64,000 nucleotides of DNA from Diaphorobacter aerolatus. Its GTDB lineage: Bacteria; Pseudomonadota; Gammaproteobacteria; Burkholderiales; Burkholderiaceae_C. The translations under genes were made by a program, and so were the position numbers. Numbering within the stretch: position 1 is the first letter of the stretch; every line of letters begins with the position of its first letter. Positions 9,074-18,549 of the stretch are shown piece after piece. The stretch is taken from contig NZ_CP060783.1 in assembly GCF_014489535.1 (NCBI RefSeq), positions 744,001-808,000 on the forward strand, given 5' to 3'. Under the pieces are notes generated by a model, which saw only the letters and a program-made list of their open reading frames with translations, ran no database searches and was not told the origin of the DNA.

Positions 9074-10501
9074 TCAATCGTGGCGCATCGAGATCGTCTT
9101 CAACTGCGTGAAGCCGTACAGCGCCTCGAATCCCTTCTCGCGCCCATGGCCGCTCGCCTTGTAGCCTCCAAAGGGCAACTCGATGCCGCCGCCCGCGCCG
9201 TAGTTGTTGATGAACACCTGCCCCGCCCTGATCTTGCGGGCCATGCGCATCTGCCGACCGCCGTCGCGCGTCCAGACGCTCGCAACGAGGCCAAAATCCG
9301 TGCCGTTCGCAAGTGCGACGGCCTCTTCTTCGGTATCGAATGCCGCCGCTGCGATCACCGGGCCGAAGACTTCTTCCTGCGCCAGGCGATGCGTGATCGG
9401 CACGTCGCGCACCAAGGTGGGCACCTGATAAAAGCCGTTCGCGGGTGCCCCATCGGCAAGTGCGCCCTGGGCGGCAATCGACAGCCCGTCCTTTTGCGCA
9501 TCGTCGAGGAACGATTTCACGCGCACCTGCTGGCTCTTGCGAATCAGCGGGCCGCAATCGAGATCCATCTGCGATGAGCCGACCTTCAACTGTGCAAAAC
9601 GCCCGGAGAGCAGCGCAATCACTTTCTCGTAGATGCTGCGCTGCACCAGCAGGCGGCTGCCAGCGGAGCATGTCTGGCCCGCGTTCTGCACGATGGCATT
9701 GATCACGACGGGCAGCATGGCTTCGAGATCGGCGTCCTCGAATACGATTTGCGGCGACTTGCCGCCAAGCTCGGTGGTCACCGGCGTGTGATTTTCAATC
9801 GCCGCCTTCACGACGAGTTTGCCCACGTTGGGTGAACCCGTGAACGAGACGTGGTCCACACCGGGGTGGGCGACGAGATCGGCGCCCGCCTCGTGCCCAT
9901 AACCGGTGACGATGTTCAGCGTCCCGGCAGGAAAGCCGACATCGCGGGCCAGCTCCGCCACGCGCAAAAGCGACAGGCAGGCATCTTCGGCAGGCTTGAC
10001 GACCACCGTGTTGCCCGCCGCCAGCGCACCGCCCACGCTGCGCCCGAAAATCTGCATCGGATAGTTCCAGGGAACGATGGCGGCAGCCACGCCGTAAGGC
10101 TCGCGGATCGTGAGCACTGTGTAGCCATTCTGGTAGGGAATGGTCTCGCCCATGAGCTTGTCGGCCGCGCCGCCGTAAAACTCGAAATACCGCGCAATCG
10201 CTGCCGCATCGGCGCGGGCCTGCTTGAGCGGCTTGCCGCAATCGCGCGCCTCGATCTGCGCAAGTTCTTCTGCATGTTCGATCAGTTTGGCGGAGAGCTT
10301 CATCAGCAGGCGTCCGCGCTCGGTCGCCGTAAGCTTTCCAAAATCGCCCATAAACGCTGCACGCGCGGATTGAACGGCGGCATCCACATCGGCCGCCGTA
10401 CCTCGCAGGATGCTGTCGTAGGTCTCACCCGTGGACGGATCGACCACGTCGATGGTCTCGCCCTGCCCGGTCCACTGGTTGTGAATGAAGTGCTGATGCA
10501 T
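9074..10501 (-). CDS. NAD(P)-dependent aldehyde dehydrogenase
   Basis: A 475-residue ALDH-superfamily enzyme oxidising an aldehyde to the acid. Motifs in order: VPWNYPMQIFGRSVGGALAA, the cofactor region SFTGSPNVGKLV, the general-base segment VTTELGGKSPQIVFEDADLE, the catalytic Cys in NAGQTCSAGSRLLVQ, and EEVFGPVIAAAAF. ATG 10501 follows GGAGAC; a TTG at 10546 would run almost into the neighbouring gene. It lies 46 bases behind a 3-hydroxyisobutyrate-dehydrogenase-like gene on the same strand, so the pair probably handles one hydroxy-acid or aldehyde substrate. The exact substrate (betaine aldehyde-like or a semialdehyde) cannot be fixed. Confidence 0.85.
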   Translation of the reverse strand: MHQHFIHNQWTGQGETIDVVDPSTGETYDSILRGTAADVDAAVQSARAAFMGDFGKLTATERGRLLMKLSAKLIEHAEELAQIEARDCGKPLKQARADAAAIARYFEFYGGAADKLMGETIPYQNGYTVLTIREPYGVAAAIVPWNYPMQIFGRSVGGALAAGNTVVVKPAEDACLSLLRVAELARDVGFPAGTLNIVTGYGHEAGADLVAHPGVDHVSFTGSPNVGKLVVKAAIENHTPVTTELGGKSPQIVFEDADLEAMLPVVINAIVQNAGQTCSAGSRLLVQRSIYEKVIALLSGRFAQLKVGSSQMDLDCGPLIRKSQQVRVKSFLDDAQKDGLSIAAQGALADGAPANGFYQVPTLVRDVPITHRLAQEEVFGPVIAAAAFDTEEEAVALANGTDFGLVASVWTRDGGRQMRMARKIRAGQVFINNYGAGGGIELPFGGYKASGHGREKGFEALYGFTQLKTISMRHD

Positions 10502-10547
10502 GATGCGGTTTGTCTCCGTTGTCTGAACAGGTTTGTTGCTCGCCAAT

Positions 10548-11441
10548 TTACCGGCTGTGGCCTACCCCGCGCTGCAACGTGGTCACCAGACTCGGCACCA
10601 GGGCCTCGGCGCCCGCCTGCGCTACCGCGCTGGCATAGGTATCGTGCACGGCGTCGGCAATGTCCTGCGCGGCATGGGTGTCGTGGGCCATCGAGACGTA
10701 GTAGCCCATGTCCTTGAGCGCATTGCCCATGAAGAACCTGAGCCCGCTCGGGTCCTGATCGAGCAGGAAGGGACGCAAACGCTCGAGCGCCACGCCACCG
10801 CCGCCGCCCTTGGCAAGCACGTCGACAAACACCTCGGGCGATACCCCGCCGCGAAACGCACAGGCTGCGGCCTCCGAAATCAGCGCGACCGTGCCAAGGG
10901 ACACATAGTTGTGCAGCAGTTTCATGCGATGGCCGGTACCGACCGCGCCGGTATGCGTGACGTTTTCGGCAAAGCTGCGCAGAATCGGCATGCATTCGGC
11001 CAGCACCGCCGCATCGCCACCCACGAGCAGGTTGAGCCGGCCTTCCGCCGCCTCCCTGGGCGTGCGCGTCATTGGTGCATCGATGAAGCGAATCCCCACG
11101 GCAGCCGCCATCGCCGCCACGCGTTCGGTCGAATCAGGCAAGGCGGTGGAGCAGTCGATCACCGCCGAGCCTGGCTTCATCGCAGCCAGCGCACCTTCGT
11201 CGCCGAGCAAAATGGCTTCGACCTGCGGCGACCCGGTCACGCAGAGCACCAGCACGTCCACACTGGCGGCAAGCGCCTTGAGCGAATCGACCGATTGCAC
11301 GCCGAGCGCCTGCAATTGCGTCAGCGGCTGATTGCCGGGATGCTCAAGCACCGTCAGCGCATAACCCTTGCGCGCGATGTTCAGCGCAATGCCGTGGCCC
11401 ATCAGGCCGACGCCGATCAAACCGATATGTGGGGAACTCAT
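10548..11441 (-). CDS. 3-hydroxyisobutyrate dehydrogenase-family oxidoreductase
   Basis: A 297-residue beta-hydroxyacid dehydrogenase. The N-terminal Rossmann motif is IGLIGVGLMGHGIALNIARKG (GxGxxG). The substrate-binding signature FIDAPMTRTPREAAEGRLNLLVGG and the catalytic Lys in GTGHRMKLLHNYVSLGTVAL are visible. Family members reduce 2-hydroxy-3-oxopropionate, 3-hydroxyisobutyrate or related acids; PMTRT rather than PVSGG suggests a specialised subgroup. It is upstream of, and likely transcribed with, the aldehyde dehydrogenase. Length is normal. Confidence 0.85.
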   Translation of the reverse strand: MSSPHIGLIGVGLMGHGIALNIARKGYALTVLEHPGNQPLTQLQALGVQSVDSLKALAASVDVLVLCVTGSPQVEAILLGDEGALAAMKPGSAVIDCSTALPDSTERVAAMAAAVGIRFIDAPMTRTPREAAEGRLNLLVGGDAAVLAECMPILRSFAENVTHTGAVGTGHRMKLLHNYVSLGTVALISEAAACAFRGGVSPEVFVDVLAKGGGGGVALERLRPFLLDQDPSGLRFFMGNALKDMGYYVSMAHDTHAAQDIADAVHDTYASAVAQAGAEALVPSLVTTLQRGVGHSR

Positions 11442-11757
11442 GCTGCAGATCTTTCAGGAAGGGTTAGGCGTCAGTTGGCCGAAAAGAACATCATCGCGGC
11501 CAAGGCAGGGTTCCATCTCCGCGATTTCACTGACTCCATGAATCAGATCCATTTTGCCTCGGTTGTCGCCATGCCCGTGGTGTCCGCCAGCGCGATGCCC
11601 GCGAAGCCGAGCAAAGCGAAATGCCCGGCGATCTTTCGCACGTCCAATCGGGCAGGCATCACCTGACGCTCGAAAATCTCCAGCGCGAATTTCCGATAAA
11701 TTTCCGAGAATCGTCAGGGATGACAGATTGGCTTTCGCTAACCCTGCACAATGGGGC
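11442..11757. other. 316-base intergenic region with one weak small ORF
   Basis: This separates the divergent HIBADH-like and MltB-like genes and must hold both promoters; no clear sigma-70 pair was placed. On the minus strand, 11659-11543 encodes 38 residues with a basic start and a hydrophobic core ending ALA (ARLDVRKIAGHFALLGFAGI...), resembling a signal peptide. There is no usable Shine-Dalgarno spacing before its ATG. I do not call it as a gene. Confidence 0.3.
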
Positions 11758-13263
11758 ATGGATTTCAAGCCAAAAGATCTCAGTTCCACCCCATCACCCA
11801 TCGCTCTGCCTGCCGTTCGCCCACTGGTCAGCGCAATCCTGCTCGCACTGATGCTGAGTTCCTGCGGTTCCACGCCCAGGACTCCGGTCAACACAGTGGA
11901 TCGCGCCCGGCCAGCGCCTCCCGCAGTCGTGAATGGCAATGGCGTGCAACCGGATCGGCCTTCGCTCAGTCAGCCCGAGCCAGCAGCTCCCGCGCAGATC
12001 GCACCAGTCCCGACGGTCACGCCTGTGGAACCTGCGGAACCGATTGTCCAGGTCGCTGCGGCAACGCAAGAAGCGGCGTCGGCCCCGGCGGCTCCCGCAA
12101 CGCTCCCCGAACCGGTGGGTGCCGCGAGAAAGGAAAGTTTCGAGCAGTGGCTCAGCACCTTCGAGCAGCGTGCGCTTGACGCCGGCATCAGCGCTGCCAC
12201 GGTCAAACTCGCGCTCGACAAGGCCCGGTTCGTGCCGCGCATCGTCGAACTGGATCGCGCCCAGCCCGAGTTCACGCGGCCGCCTTGGGCGTACATCGAT
12301 GGTGCCGTATCGCAGGCACGTATCGACCAGGGCCAGGCGCTCATCAAGAAGCATCAGCGCGTCTTCAATGCCGCCGCGCAGCGCTACGGCGTTCCCGCCT
12401 CGGTCATCACCGCGATCTGGGGCATGGAAAGCAATTTCGGCAAGAACTTCGGCAGCTTCCGCGCGGTCGATGCACTGGCCACACTCGCCTACGATGGCCG
12501 CCGTGCCGACTGGGCGAGCCGCGAACTGCTGATTGCGCTGAAGATCATTGATCGCGGCGACATCCCTGCCACGCAGATGCTCGGCTCCTGGGCCGGTGCG
12601 ATGGGCCACACGCAATTCCTGCCTTCCGCGTATCAACGCTTTGCGGTGGATGCCGATGGCGACGGCAAGCGCGACATCTGGGGCAGCATTGCGGATGTCA
12701 TCCACTCCACCGCCAACTTTCTCGCCCAATCCGGCTGGAAAACCGGTGAAGACTGGGGCACGGAAGTGCGGCTACCCGCCAATTTCGACTACGCGCGTGC
12801 CGAGGTCAAGCTGACACAGCCAACGTCGGCCTGGGCCGCAGAAGGTGTCCGAAGCCTCGACGGCAGCCCGCTGCCGCCGCTGGATGACGCGTCCATCATC
12901 ACCCCGGCGGGCGCTCGCGGACCGGCGATGCTGGTGGGCAACAATTTCCGCACGCTGCTCAAGTACAACAACTCGAACAACTACGCGCTTGCCGTGGCGT
13001 TGCTCGCCCAGCAGATCGACGGCGGAAGCGGACTGGCTTCGAGCTGGCCACGCGAGCTGGAGCCGCTTTCGCGCTCCGAAGTGCGTTCGCTGCAGGAAGC
13101 GCTCAATGCCAAGGGGTTTCAGACCGGCACGCCCGATGGCGTCGCCGGCCCGGCCACGCGCATCGGCCTGCGCGAATACCAGAAGAGCGCAGGTCTGCCT
13201 GCCGATGGCTATGCCACGAAGGACCTGCTGGCCAGGCTGCTGGGCACGGCCGCGCCCCGCTGA
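11758..13263 (+). CDS. MltB-family lytic murein transglycosylase with peptidoglycan-binding domain
   Basis: A 501-residue outer-membrane lipoprotein that would cleave glycan strands to 1,6-anhydro ends. The N-terminus has a lipobox (LLALMLSSCGSTP), then an Ala/Pro-rich linker to about residue 125. The SLT_2 catalytic domain follows, with the active Glu in ITAIWGMESNFGKNFGSF and support from AMGHTQFLPSAYQRFAVDAD. The C-terminal PG_binding_1 domain is EVRSLQEALNAKGFQTGTPD to the end. ATG 11758 is chosen because the signal sequence starts there. It is followed by a bidirectional terminator. MltB itself lacks the C-terminal domain, so this is the longer proteobacterial form. Confidence 0.88.
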   Translation: MDFKPKDLSSTPSPIALPAVRPLVSAILLALMLSSCGSTPRTPVNTVDRARPAPPAVVNGNGVQPDRPSLSQPEPAAPAQIAPVPTVTPVEPAEPIVQVAAATQEAASAPAAPATLPEPVGAARKESFEQWLSTFEQRALDAGISAATVKLALDKARFVPRIVELDRAQPEFTRPPWAYIDGAVSQARIDQGQALIKKHQRVFNAAAQRYGVPASVITAIWGMESNFGKNFGSFRAVDALATLAYDGRRADWASRELLIALKIIDRGDIPATQMLGSWAGAMGHTQFLPSAYQRFAVDADGDGKRDIWGSIADVIHSTANFLAQSGWKTGEDWGTEVRLPANFDYARAEVKLTQPTSAWAAEGVRSLDGSPLPPLDDASIITPAGARGPAMLVGNNFRTLLKYNNSNNYALAVALLAQQIDGGSGLASSWPRELEPLSRSEVRSLQEALNAKGFQTGTPDGVAGPATRIGLREYQKSAGLPADGYATKDLLARLLGTAAPR

Positions 13264-13275
13264 CGCATGGAAAAA

Positions 13276-13304
13276 AGCCCGCTCGAATTGGCGAGCGGGC
13301 TTTC
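13276..13304. terminator. Bidirectional intrinsic terminator between mltB-like gene and ppa
   Basis: A perfect 9-bp stem (GCCCGCTCG / CGAGCGGGC, loop AATTGG) is preceded by six A and followed by TTTC. It can therefore end both the plus-strand mltB-like transcript and the minus-strand ppa transcript. Confidence 0.85.
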
Positions 13305-13345
13305 ATGAGCCAATGGAAGGAGGATGGGATGCCCCATCCACCCGT

Positions 13346-13885
13346 TCAAGCCTTCCTGGACTTTTCGTAGTTCGCCACGCCGTCGGTCAGTTCCTTGTGC
13401 GCTTCGTCCATGCCGCCCCAACCCAGTACCTTGACCCACTTGCCTGCTTCCAGATCCTTGTAGTGGGCGAAAAAGTGCTCGATGGCCTTGAGCTTGATCT
13501 CGGGAATGTCGCCCAGCGTCTTGATGTCGGCGTATTCCTTGAGAATCTTGGCGGTCGGCACGGCCAGCACCTTGCCATCCATGCCGGCTTCGTCTTCCAT
13601 TTTGAGGATGCCAAGCGCGCGGCAGGGAACCACCACGCCCGGTGGCAGCTTGTAGGGTGTCATCACCAACACGTCCACCGGATCACCGTCGCCCGACAGG
13701 GTCTGGGGCACATAGCCGTAGTTGGCCGGGTAGAACATGGCGGCCGTCATGAAACGATCCACGAAGATGCAACCGGTTTCCTTATCCACCTCGTACTTGA
13801 TCGGATCGGACTCCATCGGGATCTCGATCACGACGTTGAAGGCTTCAGGCAGGTTCTTGCCAGCGGGGACGTTGTTCAGGGACAT
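13346..13885 (-). CDS. ppa: Inorganic pyrophosphatase
   Basis: Cytoplasmic family I soluble pyrophosphatase that hydrolyses PPi to phosphate. The 179 residues match family length. Visible active-site features are [39 protein letters not shown] followed by VDVLVM (the DGDPxD metal site), and [19 protein letters not shown] 13885 begins [16 protein letters not shown], the usual betaproteobacterial start; the frame stays open further upstream to 14038 but that part is not family-like. It stands alone, with a shared terminator downstream. Confidence 0.95.
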   Translation of the reverse strand: MSLNNVPAGKNLPEAFNVVIEIPMESDPIKYEVDKETGCIFVDRFMTAAMFYPANYGYVPQTLSGDGDPVDVLVMTPYKLPPGVVVPCRALGILKMEDEAGMDGKVLAVPTAKILKEYADIKTLGDIPEIKLKAIEHFFAHYKDLEAGKWVKVLGWGGMDEAHKELTDGVANYEKSRKA

Positions 13886-14150
13886 GGTCTCGACAGTCTT
13901 TGAATGAAGAAATGGGGGATTGACGTTTCGCCTGCCGCCAAGAAGCGCCGAACAATCCATCGACGTGTCGCAGGGCAGGAACACGTCGATTTTAAGACCA
14001 AGCCTCTTGCGCGGGCTTTCAACCCGACGGACGGCCATCGCGAGCGAGAAAAAACCGGAACCAAGGCGACAGCGGAAACATGGCGTCTATCGCACAATGG
14101 CGTAGTTTTTGCGCCAGCGCAATACTGCCCCCGCCACGACCCAAATAGAA

Positions 14151-14708
14151 ATGCCGCTCTCTTCGCCTGTTGCCCGTACCGCCAAACATGTCCGCCGCGT
14201 CACCTATCAAGGCTTTCAGCGTGATGATGGGCTATGGGACATCGAAGGCGAATTGCACGACAGCAAGGCTTACGACGCGCAGCACGTGCGCGACGCGAGC
14301 CGGATGCGCCGCGCGGGTGAGCCGATTCATCACATGTTCCTGCGCGTGACCGTGAACCGCGAACTGGTCGTGCAGGCCATTGAGGCGTCGATGGACGCAC
14401 ACCCGCTCGGTGGCTGCCCCGGCGCGCTCGAGTCGCTGCAAAGCATGGTCGGCTGCAGCATGATGCGTGGCTGGCGCAAGGCGATTCAAGCCAATCTGGG
14501 CGGCGTGGTCGGCTGCACCCACATTCGCGAACTGCTGTTCAACCTCGCCACCGCTGCCTTCCAGACGATGCCCTCGGTGTTCGAAAGTGACAATGAGGAA
14601 CCGCCGCGGCACCTGAACCAGTGCACGGGTTGGGCCTTCGACGGCGAGGGCGTCAAGGAGTTCTATCCGCAGTTCTACACGCGAAGCGCCGTCACCGGAA
14701 CGAACTGA
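14151..14708 (+). CDS. DUF2889-domain protein
   Basis: A 185-residue protein matching DUF2889: HVRRVTYQGFQRDDGLWDIE, a central MFLRVTVNRELVVQAIEASM, a Cys-rich portion with GCPGALESLQSMVGCSMMRG and GVVGCTHIRELL, and an aromatic C-terminus ending with PQFYTRSA. The conserved Cys/His residues suggest metal binding, but the function is unknown. ATG 14151 gives the family start. It is divergent from ppa over 265 bases in which no other gene is seen. Confidence 0.85.
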   Translation: MPLSSPVARTAKHVRRVTYQGFQRDDGLWDIEGELHDSKAYDAQHVRDASRMRRAGEPIHHMFLRVTVNRELVVQAIEASMDAHPLGGCPGALESLQSMVGCSMMRGWRKAIQANLGGVVGCTHIRELLFNLATAAFQTMPSVFESDNEEPPRHLNQCTGWAFDGEGVKEFYPQFYTRSAVTGTN

Positions 14709-14831
14709 CGCGAGCGGCGACCAACCCGTCGCCGATGCCCGACCGCGCCGCATGGCGCAAGCCCGGGCCATCCTCAAAACGTCCCTACCCGCAACTGCAT
14801 TGCGATGCGGCGTTTATGATCCCGGGGCAAC

Positions 14832-14856
14832 TTTTCGATCCTGTATGTATCGAAAA
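14832..14856. promoter_or_regulatory. Inverted repeat upstream of moaA
   Basis: An 8-bp inverted repeat (TTTTCGAT, nine bases, ATCGAAAA) sits about 80 bases before moaA in an otherwise featureless 225-base gap. It could be an operator. It does not match the ModE box or the molybdenum-cofactor riboswitch well, so no regulator is assigned. Confidence 0.3.
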
Positions 14857-14933
14857 ACGTCATGGATAGGCGCTTCATGAATTGAACCGCCTCAGGTTCC
14901 ATGCACAGGCATTTGCAGAAACTATAAAACCCC

Positions 14934-16073
14934 ATGGCAGAACGCGTCATTCCTCTCGTTGATCAGCGCCGCAGCGCATTTCCCGCCGCCGTGCCAGCCG
15001 GAGGAGTGCCGGACCTTGCCTCGCCGCTGCTTGATCGCCACCAGAGGCCCTTGAGAGACCTGCGCATCAGCGTCACCGACCGCTGCAATTTCCGCTGTTC
15101 CTACTGCATGCCCAAGGATGTGTTCAACAAGGACTATCCGTATCTGCCGCACAGCGCACTTCTGAGTTTCGAGGAAATCACGCGCTTGGCCACGCAGTTC
15201 CTGCGTCTCGGCGTGCGCAAGATTCGACTGACCGGTGGCGAGCCGCTGCTGCGCAAGAACATCGAACAATTGATCGCGCAACTCGCGCGGCTGCGAACCA
15301 ATGACGGCAAGGTGCCGGATCTGACGCTCACCACCAACGGATCGCTGCTCGCGCGCAAGGCTAGGGCATTGCGCGAAGCGGGCCTGTCGCGCGTGACCGT
15401 GAGTCTTGACAGCCTCAACGACGACATTTTCCGTGGCATGAACGACATGGATTTCCCCGTTGCCGAGGTGCTTGCCGGCATCGAGGCGGCAAACAGGGCC
15501 GGGTTCGAACATATCAAGGTCAACATGGTCGTCAAGCGCGGCACCAATGATCACGAAATTCTGCCGATGGCGCGGCACTTTCGCGGCACGGGCATCACGC
15601 TGCGGTTCATCGAATACATGGACGTCGGTTCCACGAACGGCTGGCGCATGGACGAGGTATTGCCTTCGGACGACGTCATCCGCCTGCTTCAGGACGAATT
15701 CCCGCTCGTGCCGCTCGCCGCGAGTTCGCAGGGCGAAACCGCCAAGCGCTGGGGTTACGCCGATGCAAGCGGCGCGCACGACCCCTCGCAGGGTGAGGTG
15801 GGAGTGATCAGCAGCGTCACCCATGCGTTCTGCGGCGACTGCAACCGCGCACGGCTCTCCACCGAGGGCCAGCTCTATCTCTGCCTGTTCGCCCAGCAAG
15901 GCTACGACCTGCGAAGCCTGCTGCGCGGCGGTGCCAACGACGATGACATCGCCGCCGCCGTCAGCCAGATCTGGAATGGCCGCAGCGATCGCTACTCCGA
16001 GCTGCGCGCCAGTCTGCCCGCCGATACCGGAGCGGGCACGCGCCGCGTGGAAATGAGCTACATCGGCGGATAA
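14934..16073 (+). CDS. moaA: GTP 3',8-cyclase (molybdenum cofactor synthesis)
   Basis: Radical SAM enzyme that, with MoaC, converts GTP to cyclic pyranopterin monophosphate. The N-terminal cluster ligands are Cys51, Cys55 and Cys58 in [23 protein letters not shown] binds SAM. The C-terminal second cluster is in [20 protein letters not shown]. The protein ends in the essential Gly-Gly tail (SYIGG). At 379 residues it is a little longer than E. coli MoaA, mainly through an N-terminal extension before [13 protein letters not shown]. It opens a run with a GNAT gene and moeA. Confidence 0.96.
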   Translation: MAERVIPLVDQRRSAFPAAVPAGGVPDLASPLLDRHQRPLRDLRISVTDRCNFRCSYCMPKDVFNKDYPYLPHSALLSFEEITRLATQFLRLGVRKIRLTGGEPLLRKNIEQLIAQLARLRTNDGKVPDLTLTTNGSLLARKARALREAGLSRVTVSLDSLNDDIFRGMNDMDFPVAEVLAGIEAANRAGFEHIKVNMVVKRGTNDHEILPMARHFRGTGITLRFIEYMDVGSTNGWRMDEVLPSDDVIRLLQDEFPLVPLAASSQGETAKRWGYADASGAHDPSQGEVGVISSVTHAFCGDCNRARLSTEGQLYLCLFAQQGYDLRSLLRGGANDDDIAAAVSQIWNGRSDRYSELRASLPADTGAGTRRVEMSYIGG

Positions 16074-16124
16074 ACTGCGGGCTTCTCCGCTGCTTCGCGC
16101 CCGATCATCGCGGGCGTGTGTTTC

Positions 16125-16688
16125 ATGCCCTCTGACGCCGACGCCCCCACGCACGCCCCGGTGCGCATCGCGCTACTGCAATCCGCTGATGCCCCGGCCT
16201 ACAAGGTGCTGCGCGACGCCTCTTTGTTGCGCACACCCGAGGCGTTCTCGACCGACTACGCCACCGCTGTCACAAGGCCGCCAGCCATATATTCGGCGCG
16301 CTTCTCCCGTCCCGGAGATGGCCCGTTCTATCTGGGTGCGTTCACGGAACAAGGCCGGCTCGTTGGCAGCATCGGCTTTGATCGCGAGGAGGCGCGATTC
16401 AAGCGCCACATCGGCCATATCAATGCAGTCATGATCGATGTCAATTTTGAGCACCAAGGAATCGCACGACAATTATTGGAAGCCTGCATCGCGCACGCCG
16501 AGCAGATTGCCGGTCTTGAGATCCTGCAACTGGGCGTCACCGCGAGCAGCGAACGTGCCGTGCGGCTGTATCAAAGAGCCGGCTTTCGTTCCTATGGCCG
16601 ATTGCCGCGCGCCGTCGTGATTGACGGCATCGGTCACGACCATCTGCTGATGCTCCGCCCCCTCGCTGCCTGCCCCGCCTTGAATTGA
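16125..16688 (+). CDS. GNAT-family N-acetyltransferase
   Basis: A 187-residue acetyltransferase with the GNAT core: INAVMIDVNFEHQGIARQLL (motif A, acetyl-CoA pyrophosphate loop Q-G-I-A-R) and LGVTASSERAVRLYQRAGF (motif B). The substrate is unknown. ATG 16125 is used; a GTG nine bases earlier is possible. It begins 51 bases after moaA and ends 8 bases before moeA, so it is probably in the same transcript, in a slot where a mobA-type gene might be expected. A functional link to molybdenum cofactor is not supported by its sequence. Confidence 0.82.
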   Translation: MPSDADAPTHAPVRIALLQSADAPAYKVLRDASLLRTPEAFSTDYATAVTRPPAIYSARFSRPGDGPFYLGAFTEQGRLVGSIGFDREEARFKRHIGHINAVMIDVNFEHQGIARQLLEACIAHAEQIAGLEILQLGVTASSERAVRLYQRAGFRSYGRLPRAVVIDGIGHDHLLMLRPLAACPALN

Positions 16689-16696
16689 CCCCATAA

Positions 16697-17992
16697 ATGA
16701 CGTCTCTTGAGTCCATCGCCTCCAACATCGCCCACTACGACGAGGACGACATGCACGTCGACGCGGTGCATGGGTTTCTCGCGCGCATGATCACCCCGAT
16801 CACGCAATGCGAGACGGTGCCGTTGATCGACGCGCTCGGGCGCGTGCTGGCCGCCGATGTGATCTCCGCGGTCAACGTTCCACCGCACGACAATTCCGCC
16901 ATGGACGGCTTCGCGTTTCACGGATCGAGCCTTCAGGGCGGCAGGCCGCTGCACCTCAAACCCATAGCCACCGCACTCGCTGGACACGCCTGGTCGGGCC
17001 ATGTGGCCGCCGATGAATGCGTGCGCATCATGACGGGTGCCGTCATGCCCGCCGGGCTTGACACCGTGGTTCCCATCGAGCGCACCACCCAGGCGGCGGA
17101 TGGCAGCATCGAGATCGCAGCCGACGGTTTGCGCCCCGGAGCGAATCGCCGCCTCAAGGGAGAAGACCTGATGCAGGGCGGCATTGCTCTGGCTGCGGGC
17201 GAGCTGGTCACGCCTGCCGCGCTCGGGCTGCTCGCCAGCCTCGGGCTCTCGCAGGTCAGCGTGACGCGTCGGCTGCGCGTGGCCTATTTCTCCACGGGCG
17301 ACGAAATCCTCGGGCCCGGCGACGCCCCGCGCGAGGGAGCGGTGTACGACAGTAACCGCTTTTCCCTGTTCGGATTGCTCATGCGCCTGGGCGTCGAGGT
17401 GATCGACCTCGGCACGGTTCGCGACGAGCCGCAACGGATTGAAGCCACTTTCTTCAAGGCCGCTGCGAGCGCCGACGCCGTCATCACGAGCGGCGGTGTC
17501 AGTGGCGGTGATGCCGACCACATCCGGGCAATGATGAAGCGGCTGGGTGACGTCGCGTTCTGGCGCATTGCGATGCGGCCCGGCAGACCCATGGCCGTCG
17601 GCTGGCTGAATCGACAAGACTGCGCCGACGACGGTAGGCGCTGCGTGCTCTTCGGCCTGCCGGGCAATCCGGTCGCGGCAATGGTGACGTTTCTCGCGTT
17701 GGTGCGCCCTGCCTTGCTAGCGATGATGGGCTGCAAGCGCGCTGCCCCCCCTCGATTGCAGGCCGTGTGCACCGAAACCCTGCGCAAGCGCCCCGGACGC
17801 ACCGAATTCCAGCGTGGCATCGTGACCCAGGCAGCCAGCGGCGCACTCGAAGTGTGTACAACCGGTAGCCAGGGATCGGGCATGCTCAGTTCCATGGTGC
17901 ATGCCAATGGGTTGATCGTCCTGCCGCACGACACCGCCAGCATCCACCCCGGCGACACCGTGGAAGTGATGATGTTTGAAGGAATGATCTGA
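16697..17992 (+). CDS. moeA: Molybdopterin molybdenumtransferase
   Basis: Inserts molybdate into adenylylated molybdopterin. The 431-residue protein has the MoeA order: VPPHDNSAMDGFAF near the N-terminus, RIMTGAVMPAGLDTVVPIE, the MoCF-binding segment STGDEILGPGDAPREGAVYD, and ITSGGVSGGDADHIRAMM, then MRPGRPMAVGW and FGLPGNPVAAMVTFLALV. It starts 8 bases after the GNAT gene and completes the molybdenum-cofactor locus here. No molybdate transporter or molybdoenzyme is in the window. Confidence 0.95.
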   Translation: MTSLESIASNIAHYDEDDMHVDAVHGFLARMITPITQCETVPLIDALGRVLAADVISAVNVPPHDNSAMDGFAFHGSSLQGGRPLHLKPIATALAGHAWSGHVAADECVRIMTGAVMPAGLDTVVPIERTTQAADGSIEIAADGLRPGANRRLKGEDLMQGGIALAAGELVTPAALGLLASLGLSQVSVTRRLRVAYFSTGDEILGPGDAPREGAVYDSNRFSLFGLLMRLGVEVIDLGTVRDEPQRIEATFFKAAASADAVITSGGVSGGDADHIRAMMKRLGDVAFWRIAMRPGRPMAVGWLNRQDCADDGRRCVLFGLPGNPVAAMVTFLALVRPALLAMMGCKRAAPPRLQAVCTETLRKRPGRTEFQRGIVTQAASGALEVCTTGSQGSGMLSSMVHANGLIVLPHDTASIHPGDTVEVMMFEGMI

Positions 17993-18090
17993 CGCGACAA
18001 GTCGATATCCACCCCCTGAAATGCGTTCGGCCGCCGCGCAAAATGGCCGAACTCGATACTTGATCGCGCCACAATCGGGAGACAAACAAC

Positions 18091-18414
18091 ATGCCCTACA
18101 CCAGCCGTCACGCCGCCACTCCACCCACGCGCGAATCCGTCGATCAACTCACGGGAGCCACGGTCATCGAGTTTGGAACGCCATGGTGCGGCCACTGCCA
18201 ACGCGCGCAGCCGCTGATCGAACAGGCGCTTGAAGACCTGCCTGACGTCGCACACGTCAAGGTCGAGGATGGCCCCGGTCAGCGCCTTGGACGCAGCTTC
18301 GGCGTCAAACTCTGGCCGACACTCGTGTTTCTCAAGGACGGCAAGGAAATCGAACGCCTGGTTCGTCCCGGAACGGCACAAAGCATTCACGAGGCGATTG
18401 AAAAAATCTCCTGA
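18091..18414 (+). CDS. Thioredoxin-family protein with CGHC active site
   Basis: A 107-residue cytoplasmic thioredoxin-fold protein with redox motif WCGHC (Cys33, Cys36). The cis-proline loop is KLWPTLVFLKDG. The Gly-His pair between the cysteines, as in protein disulfide isomerases, implies a more oxidising potential than TrxA (WCGPC at 36.8 kb in this window). There is no signal peptide. Substrates are unknown. About 100 bases separate it from moeA, so co-transcription is possible but unproven. Confidence 0.85.
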   Translation: MPYTSRHAATPPTRESVDQLTGATVIEFGTPWCGHCQRAQPLIEQALEDLPDVAHVKVEDGPGQRLGRSFGVKLWPTLVFLKDGKEIERLVRPGTAQSIHEAIEKIS

Positions 18415-18549
18415 ACGACCGGGCACGTCGGCGACTACTCGGGAACTCTGGCTCTCGAACGCTTCATAATTCGAGGCTTTGTGTCCGCTAGACATCTCGC
18501 ATAGTGCGATGGGCGGCAGTTGTTCCTATTCCCCCTATCGCCGCCCGCC

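Noticed and set aside
11543..11659. 38-codon minus-strand ORF with signal-like peptide
   Set aside because: No usable ribosome-binding site and no family resemblance; kept only as a note in the intergenic entry.
14709..14933. Molybdenum-cofactor riboswitch before moaA
   Set aside because: The gap holds only a simple 8-bp inverted repeat and none of the expected conserved stems.
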